Shown here: positions 1 through 48,487 of the stretch, in pieces
Position numbering within the stretch: position 1 is the first letter of the stretch
How the letters are laid out: every line of letters begins with the position of its first letter
Origin: Aldrovandia affinis
Lineage: Eukaryota > Chordata > Actinopteri > Notacanthiformes > Halosauridae
Direction: 5' to 3'
NCBI GenBank assembly: GCA_029706075.1
Contig: JAINUG010000020.1
Location: forward strand, 3,425,625 to 3,489,624
Length of the DNA stretch: 64,000 bases
The notes under the pieces: generated by a model
Seen by the model: only the letters and a program-made list of their open reading frames with translations
Told to the model about the DNA's origin: nothing
Databases searched by the model: none
Program-made: the position numbers and the translations under genes

Positions 1-2130
1 GACATGATTAGACTTGTAAATTAGCTAACATGGTTGCTGTAACTCATTCAGGCAATTTCTCTGCTCTCATGGCCACTAGATGATGGCATTTCACGGAATG
101 CATTTCCTATCCTCTTTTTGGTGATTTTTACTACACCCTTTTAGCAGCTGTAGGCCTACTCCTCCTCGTCCAATCCTTTATCTCAGTAGATCACTCAGTA
201 GAAACGGAGACTGCACTGAGGGACACAACATGTATGTTGGAATGACACAATCAAACAGAGTAAACATAGAAAACAGGCCAAACATTGCCGATCAGCAAAT
301 GTTTTAGTGTTACATTAGGAAATAGTGTTACATTAGAAAATACAACCCTGAATACATTAGGTTTGGATTCACCAGAGTTGTGGCCAAGTCACTGTATGCA
401 AGTCATAAGTCAGTCTCAAGACTTAACCTTCAAGTTTCAAGTAAGTAAATGCTAAAAATGCTTAAAATGTAAGAGCTTAATCTCATCGATACATACTTAA
501 TAATACATACATACAAAAGTAATTACAATATTGCAATATTAATAATTTTCTGAATTACTAAAATTCAATAGGGGAAATACATAACTAGTACCAAAATAAA
601 GCATACCTGTTGTGTAAGATACCAACAGAAATGTCTTTCACCTAAAACCTGTATGGATTCCCATTTAGCATTTCCCCACACAGACAACCCATTTTGTTTT
701 CATAGAACATGTTGTTAAATACATGGATATTAGCTAGCTGCCAGCACAAAAAACTTTAACCCCAAACAGTAACGTAACTAACGTTACATGGCGTTTGGTC
801 AACATGGCAAACATTGACTTGACAGCCAACCAAGAGACAATCAGCTAACTAGCACACCGTCACTAGGGTTACCAACTGTCCCATATTAGCCGCGACGTCC
901 CATTTTTGGGCCTTGACCCGTATAACAAAATACCAGTCAGACATTAAAACAGAATCCCATCATATTGTATTGGTGTAAATAAGTTCAGTAGTAATGAATG
1001 TTAGCTTAGCCACATTGTATGCTAAGTAAGCTTGGGGGCTGTCATTGTTATTGTTATGTGTTCAGTCTCCCATGATTCCTTGTGTGCCAGTTCCCCATCA
1101 CCCTTTGTGTCATTGCGTGGATTAGTGGCACACCGGCAAGGGGCGCACACACACAGCTCTCCATATGCAGACACAGACGCACGCTCACTTCAGTCTCGCT
1201 ACGCTAGCATCGGGGATGATGTGACTTTTTAGTCCCACTTCTGCTATCTGTCAGCCTATGAAGCCTCCTAGTCCTCACCTGCCCGAAGTGGGGGAGGGGT
1301 GAAGGTCAATAGCGCCTCTCAAACTCACACGGTACAGTACAAGTCAATCAATTAAATCACAAAATAACATTTCAACCAAATGTGCCCCCGCTCTTGTAAC
1401 ACACACAAGCAAATTGAAATAATATCTCAAAAGCTACTGATATACAGTTGCAAATTTGCCTGGTTTAAAATATAATGATAAATGAAAACGAGTCTGTACA
1501 CCACCAAGGTGAAATGGTCTCTTGACCCTGCATTGATGGGCAATCGTTAGTCACACAAACAATTGTGTCACACACACATTGACGTACGTTGCCAAAATGA
1601 AAAGATCAAAGCCTTTGGGATTTCAGTTTAAAAGAAGAAGAGGAGAAACGGGCCAAAGATGTTATGTTATGTCATCTCATCATGAACATTATGTTACGTT
1701 TTGAAGTAATTGTGCTAGCTAGGTATTGCATCAATATCCTATACTAACGTTCATGCTAGCTAGTAGCTCAAGCATTTAGCTAACATTACACTGGCTATAA
1801 TGACGCTAAACTTTCTCTAAAAAACGCATTTCTTGACCATCATCATGAACATTTTCTGTGAATTTTTGGGGGTAATAATAGCGCTACACTGCATCACTAT
1901 GAGCTTCCTACTAGTTAGTTAACATGCATAGTCCAGATAAACTAGCAGCAAAACATCAGAAGTTATCTTAAGTCTGGTTCGTGCATAATGAACTTTAAGC
2001 CACATTGAGCCAGACTCAGCCAGTATTGAGAAGGTGCAACTCCGCTGTGTTCAATTTAGTTTTATTTGTGTGCACCTTCAATTTTTTCATTAGTATGCAA
2101 TATGTTTCAGTGTTCTTATTTATTGTCTTG
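1..2130. other. 5' flanking sequence, no gene seen
   Basis: AT-rich sequence upstream of the channel gene. No reading frame here resembles a known protein, and the few short open frames lack splice context. A (CA)-rich patch lies near 1140-1170. I see no convincing promoter or RNA gene. Confidence 0.5.
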
Positions 2131-2807
2131 AGGCGTGTTTCCACCAAAAATTGCCAGGAACTTGTAGTCACAGGAACTTTTTTCAAGGAATTAAAAGGTT
2201 CCTTCAATCCATTACGTCTGTGTTTCCACAGGGGTCTAAAGAACCGTGAAGATTATGCAAATTAGTTCGCTGACACCAAACAACGTGACGGACTGACGTC
2301 ATATTTGTGCGTCACTGCAACAACCTTTTGGTCATGTTTCCACCAAAAATTGCCTATATTTCACTAAATCTTTATTCGAAAATTTAACAAAATACATTTT
2401 TAGATTCAGTACACCTTTAACTTTTAAAGATTTAACTAGGGTGGTCTTAATTAATTTAATAAAAAATTCTAAGATCGCTAATTTTTACATTTAATTTCAT
2501 TTGGTCGCATTTCTAAAAACCTGCCTCCAAGAAAGGCATTTAGAATGAAAAACAAAGCAAACCAAAACATACAACACAACGCCATGTAATTCAGTCAACA
2601 CTGGAAAAGAGACGAACAGCCCCACCTCTAAAAAGTTCCTGTACATTCGAAAAGACCTACCTCCTGACTAGGAACATTTTGGGGGGTAAATAAGTCCCCC
2701 GAGCGACATTTAGACGCTGGTTGCTGTTACGTCCGTTTCCTGATATGAAGATAATTACCATAAAGGTCCCTAGTTCCTGGGAAAAGTTCCTGCGGTGGAA
2801 ACGTGCC
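2131..2807. mobile_element. Nonautonomous DNA transposon with inverted ends
   Basis: The left end (2131-2165) reads AGGCGTGTTTCCACC and continues into a segment with GCCAGGAACTT. The right end (about 2775-2807) holds AAGTTCCTGCGGTGGAAACG, close to its reverse complement. Further copies of the 'GTTTCCACC' and 'GGAACTT' motifs occur inside, near 2175, 2220, 2335 and 2770. There is no transposase frame. The ends resemble a common class of fish MITE, perhaps PIF/Harbinger, but that superfamily is a guess because I could not fix a target duplication. Confidence 0.5.
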
Positions 2808-3911
2808 TTTGGACAGCACCTCCTTATTTTTGTTCCTTTTAAAAGAAGCATGCTATTTGTATTTATCTATTTATTGTTCAATTTAAATTTGTTACTTGTA
2901 TAGGTCTATATGATCTCGCCCAGGGCACCAAGTGAGCCAGGACCGCCACTGATTAGTGTTATAACCTTAACCTGTTCTTGGTTCTGTCATGCGCGTATAA
3001 GCTTTGTAGTAGTAAAGCTGGTAGCACGATCATGGAAAAGCAAACTTTCCTGAGACTTCCTTCAGCAGTTGCTGTCACAATATACAGTATGTGTTGATTT
3101 ACATCCTTACACACCTCGCCCTGTGTGCCCCGCCTTCTGTCCCACATTTGGATGATAGAAAGATGGCAACTCTACCTGCAATGGAGCTAAAAAACCTTCA
3201 TTAACTTGATTCATTCATTTTCTAACAGTCACACAATTACACATGTCCACAAAATGGAGCGCATGGACCCGTATTTTACATTAAACATATTTTAAAACAA
3301 CTTTTCTCTGACAGTAGAAAGAAACGCACCTGCTCTCGTATTTTCGTATCTAGAAAAACATAGATATAAAAACATAGATGTCTGGTTCACCCTGTTCAGA
3401 TGCTTCTACGAGGCCGTCATATTGGCATTGTTAAATTCTCAACCAATGTTCGTGAAATTTGTCTTGTTAACGTGAGAAAAACTGTTAACGTGAGAATTAA
3501 GCCAGTTACAGTAGATTTTATCAGGGGAAGTCTGTATCTCTCAATAGGTTGTTTACAGTCTCAATTGGTGGACAAGTGAAATCATGGAAGGAGGGAAGGA
3601 GCAGTATGCCTACTCGGTTTATGTAAGCAGTTTAGAAGCCAATGTTTGAGAGAGAATAAACTAAAGATTGAAAAATGTGATGGAAGAGATCCGTATTGTA
3701 TGAAAAGGAATGATTTCTCACAATAAATGAAAGATTTGCCCGCTGTCAAGTCTGTCGTGGATATAGCTAAGTATTAGTTCTACAGATGTTGTTTTCTCAA
3801 TCCACCACCAAATATCGAAGCACCGCTTCATTTTTTTGTCTTATTGTGTTTATGTTACGTATTGATTACAGTTACAGATGCAAACAATAAAGTAGCCATA
3901 CACTTTATTGA
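2808..3911. other. 5' flanking sequence, nothing recognised
   Basis: No gene-like reading frame, RNA gene or structured repeat was recognised. The stretch lies between two transposon relics and is probably unique intergenic sequence or very old repeats. Confidence 0.4.
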
Positions 3912-4281
3912 AGTTGAAGTCTTCTCTTCACAGTTGAAACTGAGACTTCCTTACTTTGACCAGTGTTAAGCTGTGCTTGAAGCTTGCAAGCTATTGACTC
4001 TCAGAAACTTGTCTTCTGATTTTGTTGTGGCTTTGGGTCTGCCAGACCTCTTCCTGTCAGAGTTTCCTCCAGTTTCCAAGTGCCTTTTTATGGTGTAGGA
4101 AACTACTCACTGCCAAAGAATTTACATAATTTTTTCAGTTTTTGGTAACCTAAACTTTTTTTTTTAACCTCTGGCAGTTTACCGCCTGCCTTTGTACCAT
4201 TTCAGGTTATTCACTTGACATTTCATAAATTTCAGTAAAAACTGGAAAATGGGGGTGTTCTAGAACTTTTGACCAGTAGTG
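3912..4281 (-). mobile_element. Tc1-like transposon remnant (family A), minus strand
   Basis: Read on the minus strand from 4281, this begins with the same terminal repeat (CACTACTGGTCAAAAGTT with small changes) as the fuller copy at 12140-13622. It continues through the same 5' leader and then jumps to the part of the transposase equivalent to about 12650-12850. About 300 bases that the fuller copy has between these blocks are missing, so it is internally deleted. The far inverted repeat is also missing. It cannot encode a transposase. Confidence 0.85.
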
Positions 4282-6645
4282 TATAGTTATCAATAATTAA
4301 TAAAATGTACTGTTGCATATTAAGTGCAGTGTAATTTTCGCATATGATTCCCAAGTGATTGGTGCAATAAATTGCACTCACATTCCCATCACCCGCAGCC
4401 CTGGGTGAGCCACAGTCATGAAACCGAAAACCCAGGGTTAAACCCAAAATTAGCTCACTAACCCACCAATCCTGCTTCATGAAACAGAGCACTGGACCTG
4501 TCCATGTTGCATAAAATTGGCTGTGTTACAAACACCGCCCCTTTTGTGTGCACACGCTCATATCTCGATCAGAAAAAAATGATTTGACAGAGCGAGTTGA
4601 TAACCACCATCGTTAGACAGGTTAGCAGTAATTGCCTTTGTTAGGCTTTGTGTAGCCAGGTAATGCAAAGATACCCTGACTATGTTGAACCTCCTTCATG
4701 AGACAGGCCCCATTTAATTTTGACATGTTTGCCAACAAAGGCAGCTGCTATATGTGACTGAGTGCTGTAGTACTGTGACTGAGTGCTGTAGTACTCCTAA
4801 ATAGCCATGAGATGGAGCTGTTGAAGTCTAGCCAGCCAAGTCTGTCCATTGGTCAGCCAGAAGCAGCACACTGACTAGGCTAGACAAGGCTTGCAGAAGC
4901 ACAAACGTTCTGACCCCGTTATATTATCAATGTCATCAATAGGTTAAACGGTGTCACATCTTTTAATGGGAACCCTCCTCGCAGTGGCCCACCCCAATGT
5001 GAGTGAGTGGAACAAGATTATCAGTGAATCAGATTGGTGACATTGACAGCCCCTCAAGGGCATCTGGGTAGTGCAACCAAATCTGGCTCCCATTTAGGAT
5101 GCAATATCACTGCTCTTCCCCACAAAGGTCAACCTTGAGAGTTGTATACTTTAAAAATAGGAGAGACTTTACCGAGAAAAATATCAGCTAACCCCAATGT
5201 TTATTCAGGTTACATTTCCTAAGCTTGTAAATATATAAAGTATATCATCAATGAACCTTACTATACATTGTAAGTTTCAACTGACTGTTTAGAACCATCA
5301 TTTAAAATCACTTACACAAAATCATATTTGATAGTTATATGTTAAGATATATATTTTATAATACACTGTCACATTCATTTCTTGATTGGCACTTGAGTGC
5401 CACTTTTCATTAGCTGCAATGTGTAAATGGATAATGTTGTTAGCTAGCTAGTTCATTGCTTCCAACTTTGAGAAGTGACAAAAAGTGATGTTTGAGTGAG
5501 CAGAGTGGCAGGGTTGTGGAGGTGTGGGGCTAAATCACATTGTTGAGAGGGGGGGGGAACTCTATTACATCTATTGCCTTTCTGCCCAGGGTGAGATTCA
5601 ATGAGTGAGAGCTTAATGAGCTAGAAGCAATATGTGCTGATATGGATGTTGCTTCTAAGAAAGTAAATACAAATTCACAGTAAAAAAATGTAATACACAC
5701 TGTACCTAGCTAGCTACAGTCAGATGGACTAAACAGATTCATATTGCACTAACTATGATTAATCTTACCATGTTTAAATGCACCTTTTGTGTCTGCTAAA
5801 TACCATAAATGTAAATGTAAATATGTAAGGATGGGTAGTGTATTAGTTAGCTAACTAACTAGCTAACATGCTATTGAGATAGATACTGTATGCTGGTGGG
5901 TGGGTATAGGCAGCACATTTAGATCACTCAAAAATGTGATCAAAATGATTTGCTCTTGTTTTTAAAAATAAAATATTTTTTCAATATCTATATTTAACAA
6001 GAAAATATTTGTTCATACTGAAATGTTTACAGTGTTGTAAAATTGGTGATTTTGACCTTTTAAAATTCTATTCAATTCTATATTTTACTGATATTACATT
6101 GTGACATGTTAAAAATGTGTTAAAATGTGACAAATAAATTGAATTCAAACATTAAAACCATTATGTATGGTCAAATGCGCAACCTAAATAACTGGGTTCA
6201 GCATTGGGATAAAGATGTCACACATTTTTAAAGGAGAAAGACATGTATTCTGGTCGGGGCCACTGAGGCCCCCATTGTGGAAAGGTGCAAGAATCTATAA
6301 ACATTCCAACCATCATGCAAAATGTGTAGGAATTTCCCACTATCTGCGCAATGTTAGATGAATAAGACCGCTGGCCCCACATGGTGGATGCCCCACCTCC
6401 CTACGTCTCTCAAGTGCCCAATGCATGGCCTCAATGGGTATGACAGCTGCTTCTCCTCGGTCCTCTCTGGCCCTTCACTGCAGCACCCCTCCTTTCCCAC
6501 TAAGGTTTGAGTGCGTCACTCATTGTCTAAATTTATTCTCTGCTGAGAACAACTGCTACTCCCGCTAGCAGTTCTGGTACTTCACCCTCCTGGTGTACTT
6601 TTACTCTTGTGGAGCACCAGCTGAATAGACCGGCCATTCTGTCTC
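4282..6645. other. Proximal 5' flank of cacna1s
   Basis: No coding exon is evident. A short tandem duplication (GTGACTGAGTGCTGTAGTACT) lies near 4755-4795. A sequence fitting the MEF2 consensus, CTATATTTAA, is at 5988-5997, but it sits in AT-rich DNA where chance matches are common. The 5' UTR of cacna1s probably begins in or just after the GC-richer part from about 6400. No clear TATA box or initiator could be assigned. Confidence 0.35.
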
Positions 6646-6821
6646 CTATGTGAGAGAGAGAGAAAGTGAAGACAGAGCGGGGAGTGGAGGGGCCGCGTGT
6701 TGAGGACGAATCAGGACGCACACAAATGCGGAGGGGACTGAGCGACGGGATTGTAAACTAGGTGGAACACGGTAAAAGTGAGTGCGATATTGGGGTGTAG
6801 GGTTAAGGGGGCCCAGTGAAC
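6646..6821 (+). promoter_or_regulatory. Probable 5' UTR / promoter-proximal region of cacna1s
   Basis: A purine-rich, relatively GC-rich stretch just ahead of the ATG at 6822, with a GAGAGAGAGAGAAAG run near 6652. I infer that it is transcribed leader from its position and composition only. An upstream untranslated exon cannot be excluded. Confidence 0.3.
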
Positions 6822-43390
<36,569 letters not shown>

Positions 43391-44000
43391 AATATGGCCA
43401 TCAGCAACTTGTGGGCCCTATCAGAGTACTGCTGTGTGGCTTCACTGTGACACCACAGTATCTGAGGCTTTGTAGGCCACATGCCAGGAATGTAGAGCCT
43501 AATTGGTGGCCTCAGAAGGGAACAAGGCCCGTGGTTGACAAGGCTGAACATTGTAAAAGGCAGTGGTTGACCCAATTATAAGATGTTTTAGGTTTGCCTG
43601 GAGTTGACTTTGACTGGAGTTGAAGCAAAATAAGACAAATATTCTCCCATTAGGGACAAGAAAGTCATTGCTCTGTCATATTACTCTGATTTATTTTTAT
43701 TGTTAAGGAAATAAATGGTAACTGATGAAAGAAAACTGTTTTAGGAACTTATTTTCTCGTTTTATATTTTTCTTATCTTTTTTTATTTATTTAATTGTTT
43801 TACAACCGAATCAGTCTCAAAGTGCTCTCTGAAATGTATAATGCATTATAAATCACTTTATATGCTTTAAGTATACTTTGGACCCTAGGCTCTAAATATT
43901 AGGAAACCTAATTGGGGATCGGCTTGTCAGACAAGACTGAAAAATAAACGCTTAAATATCACTAATCCAAGGCACTATTGGGGTTAGTTTTACACTTGTG
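43391..44000 (+). other. 3' UTR region of cacna1s with candidate poly(A) signals
   Basis: Downstream of the TAA at 43388-43390. Canonical AATAAA hexamers occur at 43710-43715 and 43943-43948. The first, about 320 bases past the stop, is the simplest candidate for the transcript end. The true cleavage site cannot be read from sequence. Confidence 0.5.
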
Positions 44001-45159
44001 TGTTGCTTAAAGGAATAACCAATGACCCTGTGCTCATAGCAAATGAGAACACTGTGAATGATGCGGTAGGGGACAGCCTACATTAAGGAGTAAAAAAAGG
44101 AATCCGCTAAGTGAATTACAGGTGTACCCCATTTAGCGCTACCCCGTACAATGTAGACTCATTAAAAAATCCATAAATTGAGTCAAACAATGCAATATGA
44201 ACACTTGCGGTTCGCTGACGGCTACAGGAGTTGGGGCTCGGCTACAGCGAGTGGCGTCCTGAGCGAGGCACGCAAGCCCAAGCAGAGTTTGAAGAATCCG
44301 GCTTCACCTTTCACTTTTCCCTGTAGTGGAGATGAGACCGTAAGACCATGAACACGTGAGCAAGAGCAAGTGAAGGTTCAAGACAATTGAATGTGCTTTT
44401 AATTGTGATTATCCCTGTTGACCCACTTTCTTATTTGAGTTATGTTTGTCTTTTTTTTATGAGAGACAATTTTTGTCAACTGCAGAAAGTACTGTAGTCT
44501 CAGTCCCTTTAATGTTTAAACGTGTTGTTGTTTCATAATGTATTACATATAGATCCTGTGTATACAGTACATTATTATGTTGATCTTATAAATACATATT
44601 TTGTTTACCTTCACTGTAACCCAAATGTATTATTCATGAGTGAGAAATAATTCTGTTACATATGGCAAGCCATTTTAGCATTTAATAGATATGAACACAA
44701 AAGCATCACATTAACGTTTGACGTTAACAATATTAACATTAACGTTGACATTAACGGTTAGATCACGTTACTGCTCGATTGACATCAGGGGTTGAAAACA
44801 CAGCCTCTTACCTCATCAAGATCACTTTGTCTACAAGCAACACTCTTTTCACAAAACAACACTGATCCTCTTCAATATCAATGTTTGCTCCCCCTGATAT
44901 CAACATGTTGGTTGTTTTATTATTGAAGGCGTCCATGTTGTCAAGGGATTTTCATGTTTGCAAAACAGCTTGATATCAAACACACAGGCTAATTCATTTG
45001 TTGGTGGCGAAGCATGCAAATGAGGTTGTAAGCAGAGAGGCATGCAAATGAGGACATACGTTTGAAGACTTCGCTCTCGGGCAATAGGACGCAAATTTCC
45101 AACCTGATTTGCATGCTTCACCACTTACAACCCAATTGACATACATCACTGCATGCAAC
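44001..45159. other. Intergenic sequence, nothing recognised
   Basis: Between cacna1s and mtch1. A GC-richer patch near 44205-44300 has no coding sense. Short repeats of AACGTTAACATT type occur near 44715-44760. No gene or RNA identified. Confidence 0.4.
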
Positions 45160-45392
45160 CCATCTTAGGAGAGTTTTGTGCTCAGTGTTGGGAATATATG
45201 TCCAGTCTCAAAACACACCTCTTCACTTTGGCATATTTGGTTTGACCTGTTATATATTGTTGTTTATCTGTTACCCTGATTTTGCCTTGTTAATTTTATA
45301 ATGTTTTGACATGTTGTTTTTACTATGTTTTGTAAGGTGTCCTTGAGAGCCTTGAAAGGCGCCCATAAATAAAATTTATTATTATTATTATA
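45160..45392 (+). mobile_element. LINE 3' end (L2/CR1-like) with ATT tail
   Basis: Contains AAAACACACCTCTTCACTTT near the protein terminus, then TGTCCTTGAGAGCCTTGAAA and GGCGCCCATAAATAAAATTT, ending in an ATT microsatellite (45376-45392). This is the standard 3' end of an abundant fish L2-type LINE. It is 5'-truncated to about 230 bases. Confidence 0.75.
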
Positions 45393-46177
45393 TGACATCG
45401 AACTCTGGCTTATGCACAAGTTTGGGGCTAAAAGCCAACAGCTTTAATGTTGATATCAACCTTGTGGTTGCTTGATTTATGCATGAGCTACTCTTGATAT
45501 GAAGGTTTTACATCCCTAATGTCAACCTTTCTATGATAGTGTTCAACCTGTGATTGATAACCATATTGTTGATTGCTGATGTAGTGCTGTTGTCATTGTT
45601 TGCATCAAATGCTCCATGGAGGATAGTAAATGTTTGATTCATGATGTGGCCAGTTTGTGTTGATATATATTTAATGATAAAACAGTTTGCCATAGAACAC
45701 ATGTCCATGTTAAAACATAAAATGATCACATTACGTACTTATTTGGTTGGCACTGTCTTCTGCTGGAATGGATTTTAAATTATATACAGGGTATATCTGT
45801 ATATACCGCTATTTAAATATATATTTATCTGCATTTCTCTGTTCATCTTGGACTAAGTTTGACAAATGCATTTGTTCCCAATATTGACAGCGTATTCTTT
45901 TTCTCAGATATGGGGGCAAGAACAAGGACTCTTGGGAATATTTTTGAAAGGAAAGATTTGTGTCTGAAACAGGATACAGAATAACTGTCCTTGTCAGACC
46001 ATTGTTTTCTAATTATTTATTAATATTTATTAATATATTTTCTGTTTATTTATTCATAAGAAACTATGTAACGTTTTTTTCTGCACCATTCTTCCACTAA
46101 AACCCGAGAATTCAGTTGATGTCACTTGATCTGAAGAAAATTAGTGGTATTAAATGGGTTGGTTATTTTCAATTTCC

Positions 46178-46209
<32 letters not shown>

Positions 46210-47423
46210 CATTATTCTTATTATTTATATTTGGTGGTAAACGTAGTATGTACTGCGCTCTAAGCCATGTGATACATCTAGGAAATGGCATGATAAATAT
46301 CAATGCTTTAGATTATGATTTTCATTCTTCTTTATGTCATAAATCTCCGATTTATTCTTGAATATTTTTATTATATTATAGTGAATCTGAACGCACTTAG
46401 AAATGATATTTGGTACCTGTGCTGATGTCAGCATTTACGAGTGTATTCTGTCAAAAGGATTTGGAAGGAGTTGTCTGTTGACCTGTCATATTTTAATTGA
46501 ATTATCCATTGACTCGACAATGCATATTTTTCACTGCTGTTTTGCAGTATCTTTTGGTTACATACAGTGTGGAGCAAATTATTTTCACGTGAAAACAATT
46601 GAGCTCATGCTCACTTTCGCCCTTTCTTTGTAGTGATTTTATTTTGATACATCGCTTAGCCGTTGAAAACATGATTATTGCGAACTGAAAATGTAATAAA
46701 AAGATTTACAAATCAAGGAACTTTGGAATACAATGTCTTTGTATGTGGGTCAAATGCATAGTATCCATTAAGGGTGAGTATATTCACAATGTGTCAGACA
46801 TTGTATAGCATTGTATTCTATAGCATTCTTTTCTTTATCTTTTTATATTTATATTTGTGCGTTGTTAAGCACTCATAAACAGTCATTTCATTTAAGCTTA
46901 TTTGTGTTTTTTATGATTTTTAGTAATTCAGACTGACCTCATTGTTTTTATAATTATAACATATAATCATTTTAGAGTAGATCGTTGTTTTAAATATAGT
47001 TTCATTTGAAACATTAAAATAGTGCAACATTTTAAGAGAACAGGTCTAGGAAGGGCAAAAGGATTTTGTAAAATAATTTTACAATGTGAACAACATTATG
47101 TCTGAATCTCCCCACATTACTTACACAGATTAAAAAGCTGTGTTATTTTTATAAGGATTTGAAAGCTGAGAGGGGTTACACTGTGCTGTTCACCATGTTG
47201 AAGGCTATTGCCGATTATGGAGTGGAAGCTGTAGCAACACAGGAACAGGAGCAAATAAACGTCCAGAGCAAATGCACAATAATTATGAGGATTCAAACTC
47301 AAATTCACGCATGAACGGATCAAAAAATAATCAAGATTGTAGTTCTGGAAACAATAATACAAGACAGGGCTGCATACATACTTGACCATGGTTTTAGAAC
47401 TGAAAATTGATTGTATTTAACAG
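45393..47423. other. Intergenic sequence
   Basis: AT-rich, with an (ATT)n microsatellite at 46179-46226. No open frame here has gene-like features; the 70-90 codon frames look random. Nothing else recognised. Confidence 0.5.
46179..46226. repeat. (ATT)n microsatellite
   Basis: About 14 near-perfect ATT units with a single interruption (ATC) near 46210. Confidence 0.9.
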
Positions 47424-47960
47424 CCTGCGTTTTAACAGCCGGCGATTCTAGGCAATGAAATCGCCCAGTGGGCGTTCCCCCCGTGTGTTGTCATGCTTGA
47501 ATGGCCTCCTCAAAATGGTTCCGACGTGCTTACGAAATTTTAGCATGGTAAACAAATAGTTCATCAGTGCTTATAATGTTTATGCTCTTGGAAGGAGAAT
47601 CTTTATTATAAATATTAGTTGGCTAGCAGTATTGTTCCCTTCAACCATGAATGTATAGTATGGGGATACTGCAGACCGCTGTTATCAGTTTTTCGTCATC
47701 CATGTTGGCGTGTCGGAACTAGGAACCAAAATTCGGTGTGCTGTGTTGGTTCCGCGTGGAAGGTAAAAACAGCAACACATGAATTTGATTGGCTCTTACC
47801 GGGCGATATCGCCCGAAAGTTCAGCATTCTCAACTTTTTCTGTGTCGCCGCCACGCCCACAAATTTAACCGCCTGCAGTCGCCGGTAGTTGCACGCTCTC
47901 ATAGACAATTAATGCATTTCCGGCAACTAGTTGCTCAGTTGCCCGCTGTTAAAATGCAGG
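47424..47960. mobile_element. Nonautonomous DNA transposon in the mtch1 upstream region
   Basis: The inverted ends are CCTGCGTTTTAACAGC (47424-47439) and GCTGTTAAAATGCAGG (47945-47960). Subterminal GGCGAT..CGCCC blocks also mirror each other (ATCGCCCAGTGGGCG on the left, GGGCGATATCGCCC on the right). About 540 bases with no transposase. The flanks (TTTAACAG and GTTACAGT) give no clear duplication. It ends about 530 bases before the mtch1 ATG. Confidence 0.7.
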
Positions 47961-48487
47961 GTTACAGTAAAAATGATCAGGACCATGCTTACGCTCTGCT
48001 GCAAAAAAAAACATGAATTGTGTCAATATGGAATGATAACCTGATATATGATATAAACCTAAAATATACTGTATATATTTCAATTCAAAATAAGCACCAG
48101 ATATTAAAAGATATAAATTATTTCAATATATATATATATATGACATTGACTTTATGTGCATGTAAATCTACAACATATTAAATGGTGTATCCATAAAAGG
48201 TCACAGTACCAAAAAAGCAGTAAAGCTTATTTCAAACTGTAAAATGGGTTGATAGACGTTAGAATAATGTACCAGAAATTGCAACGTTAATCTGACAATC
48301 CTTGGTGTTTCGCGCCATCTGCTGGTTATATATATTTAGCATTTAGGCAGGCTCCACCTCCTTAACTGCGTCAGAAGTTGTTGTGGTAAATTTCCTGCTC
48401 TGATCATGTGACACAGGCTGGTACGTTTTCACATCCTCGCCCTCTCCTCCCGAGTAAAGGCCTGGCTGAGCTGGATTCCCTTCGGAG
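47961..48487 (+). promoter_or_regulatory. mtch1 promoter / 5' UTR region
   Basis: Immediately upstream of the mtch1 ATG. The last 130 bases become GC-richer (ACATCCTCGCCCTCTCCTCC), fitting a housekeeping promoter. No TATA box is evident. An (AT)n tract lies at about 48126-48142. The transcription start is inferred only by position. Confidence 0.35.

Noticed and set aside
5988..5997. MEF2-like site upstream of cacna1s
   Set aside because: It fits the consensus, but it lies in AT-rich DNA more than 800 bases from the ATG, with no E-box cluster that I could defend. Not claimed as regulatory.
45508..46633. Several 70-90 codon frames in the intergenic region
   Set aside because: Low-complexity or random composition, without splice context or similarity to known proteins.
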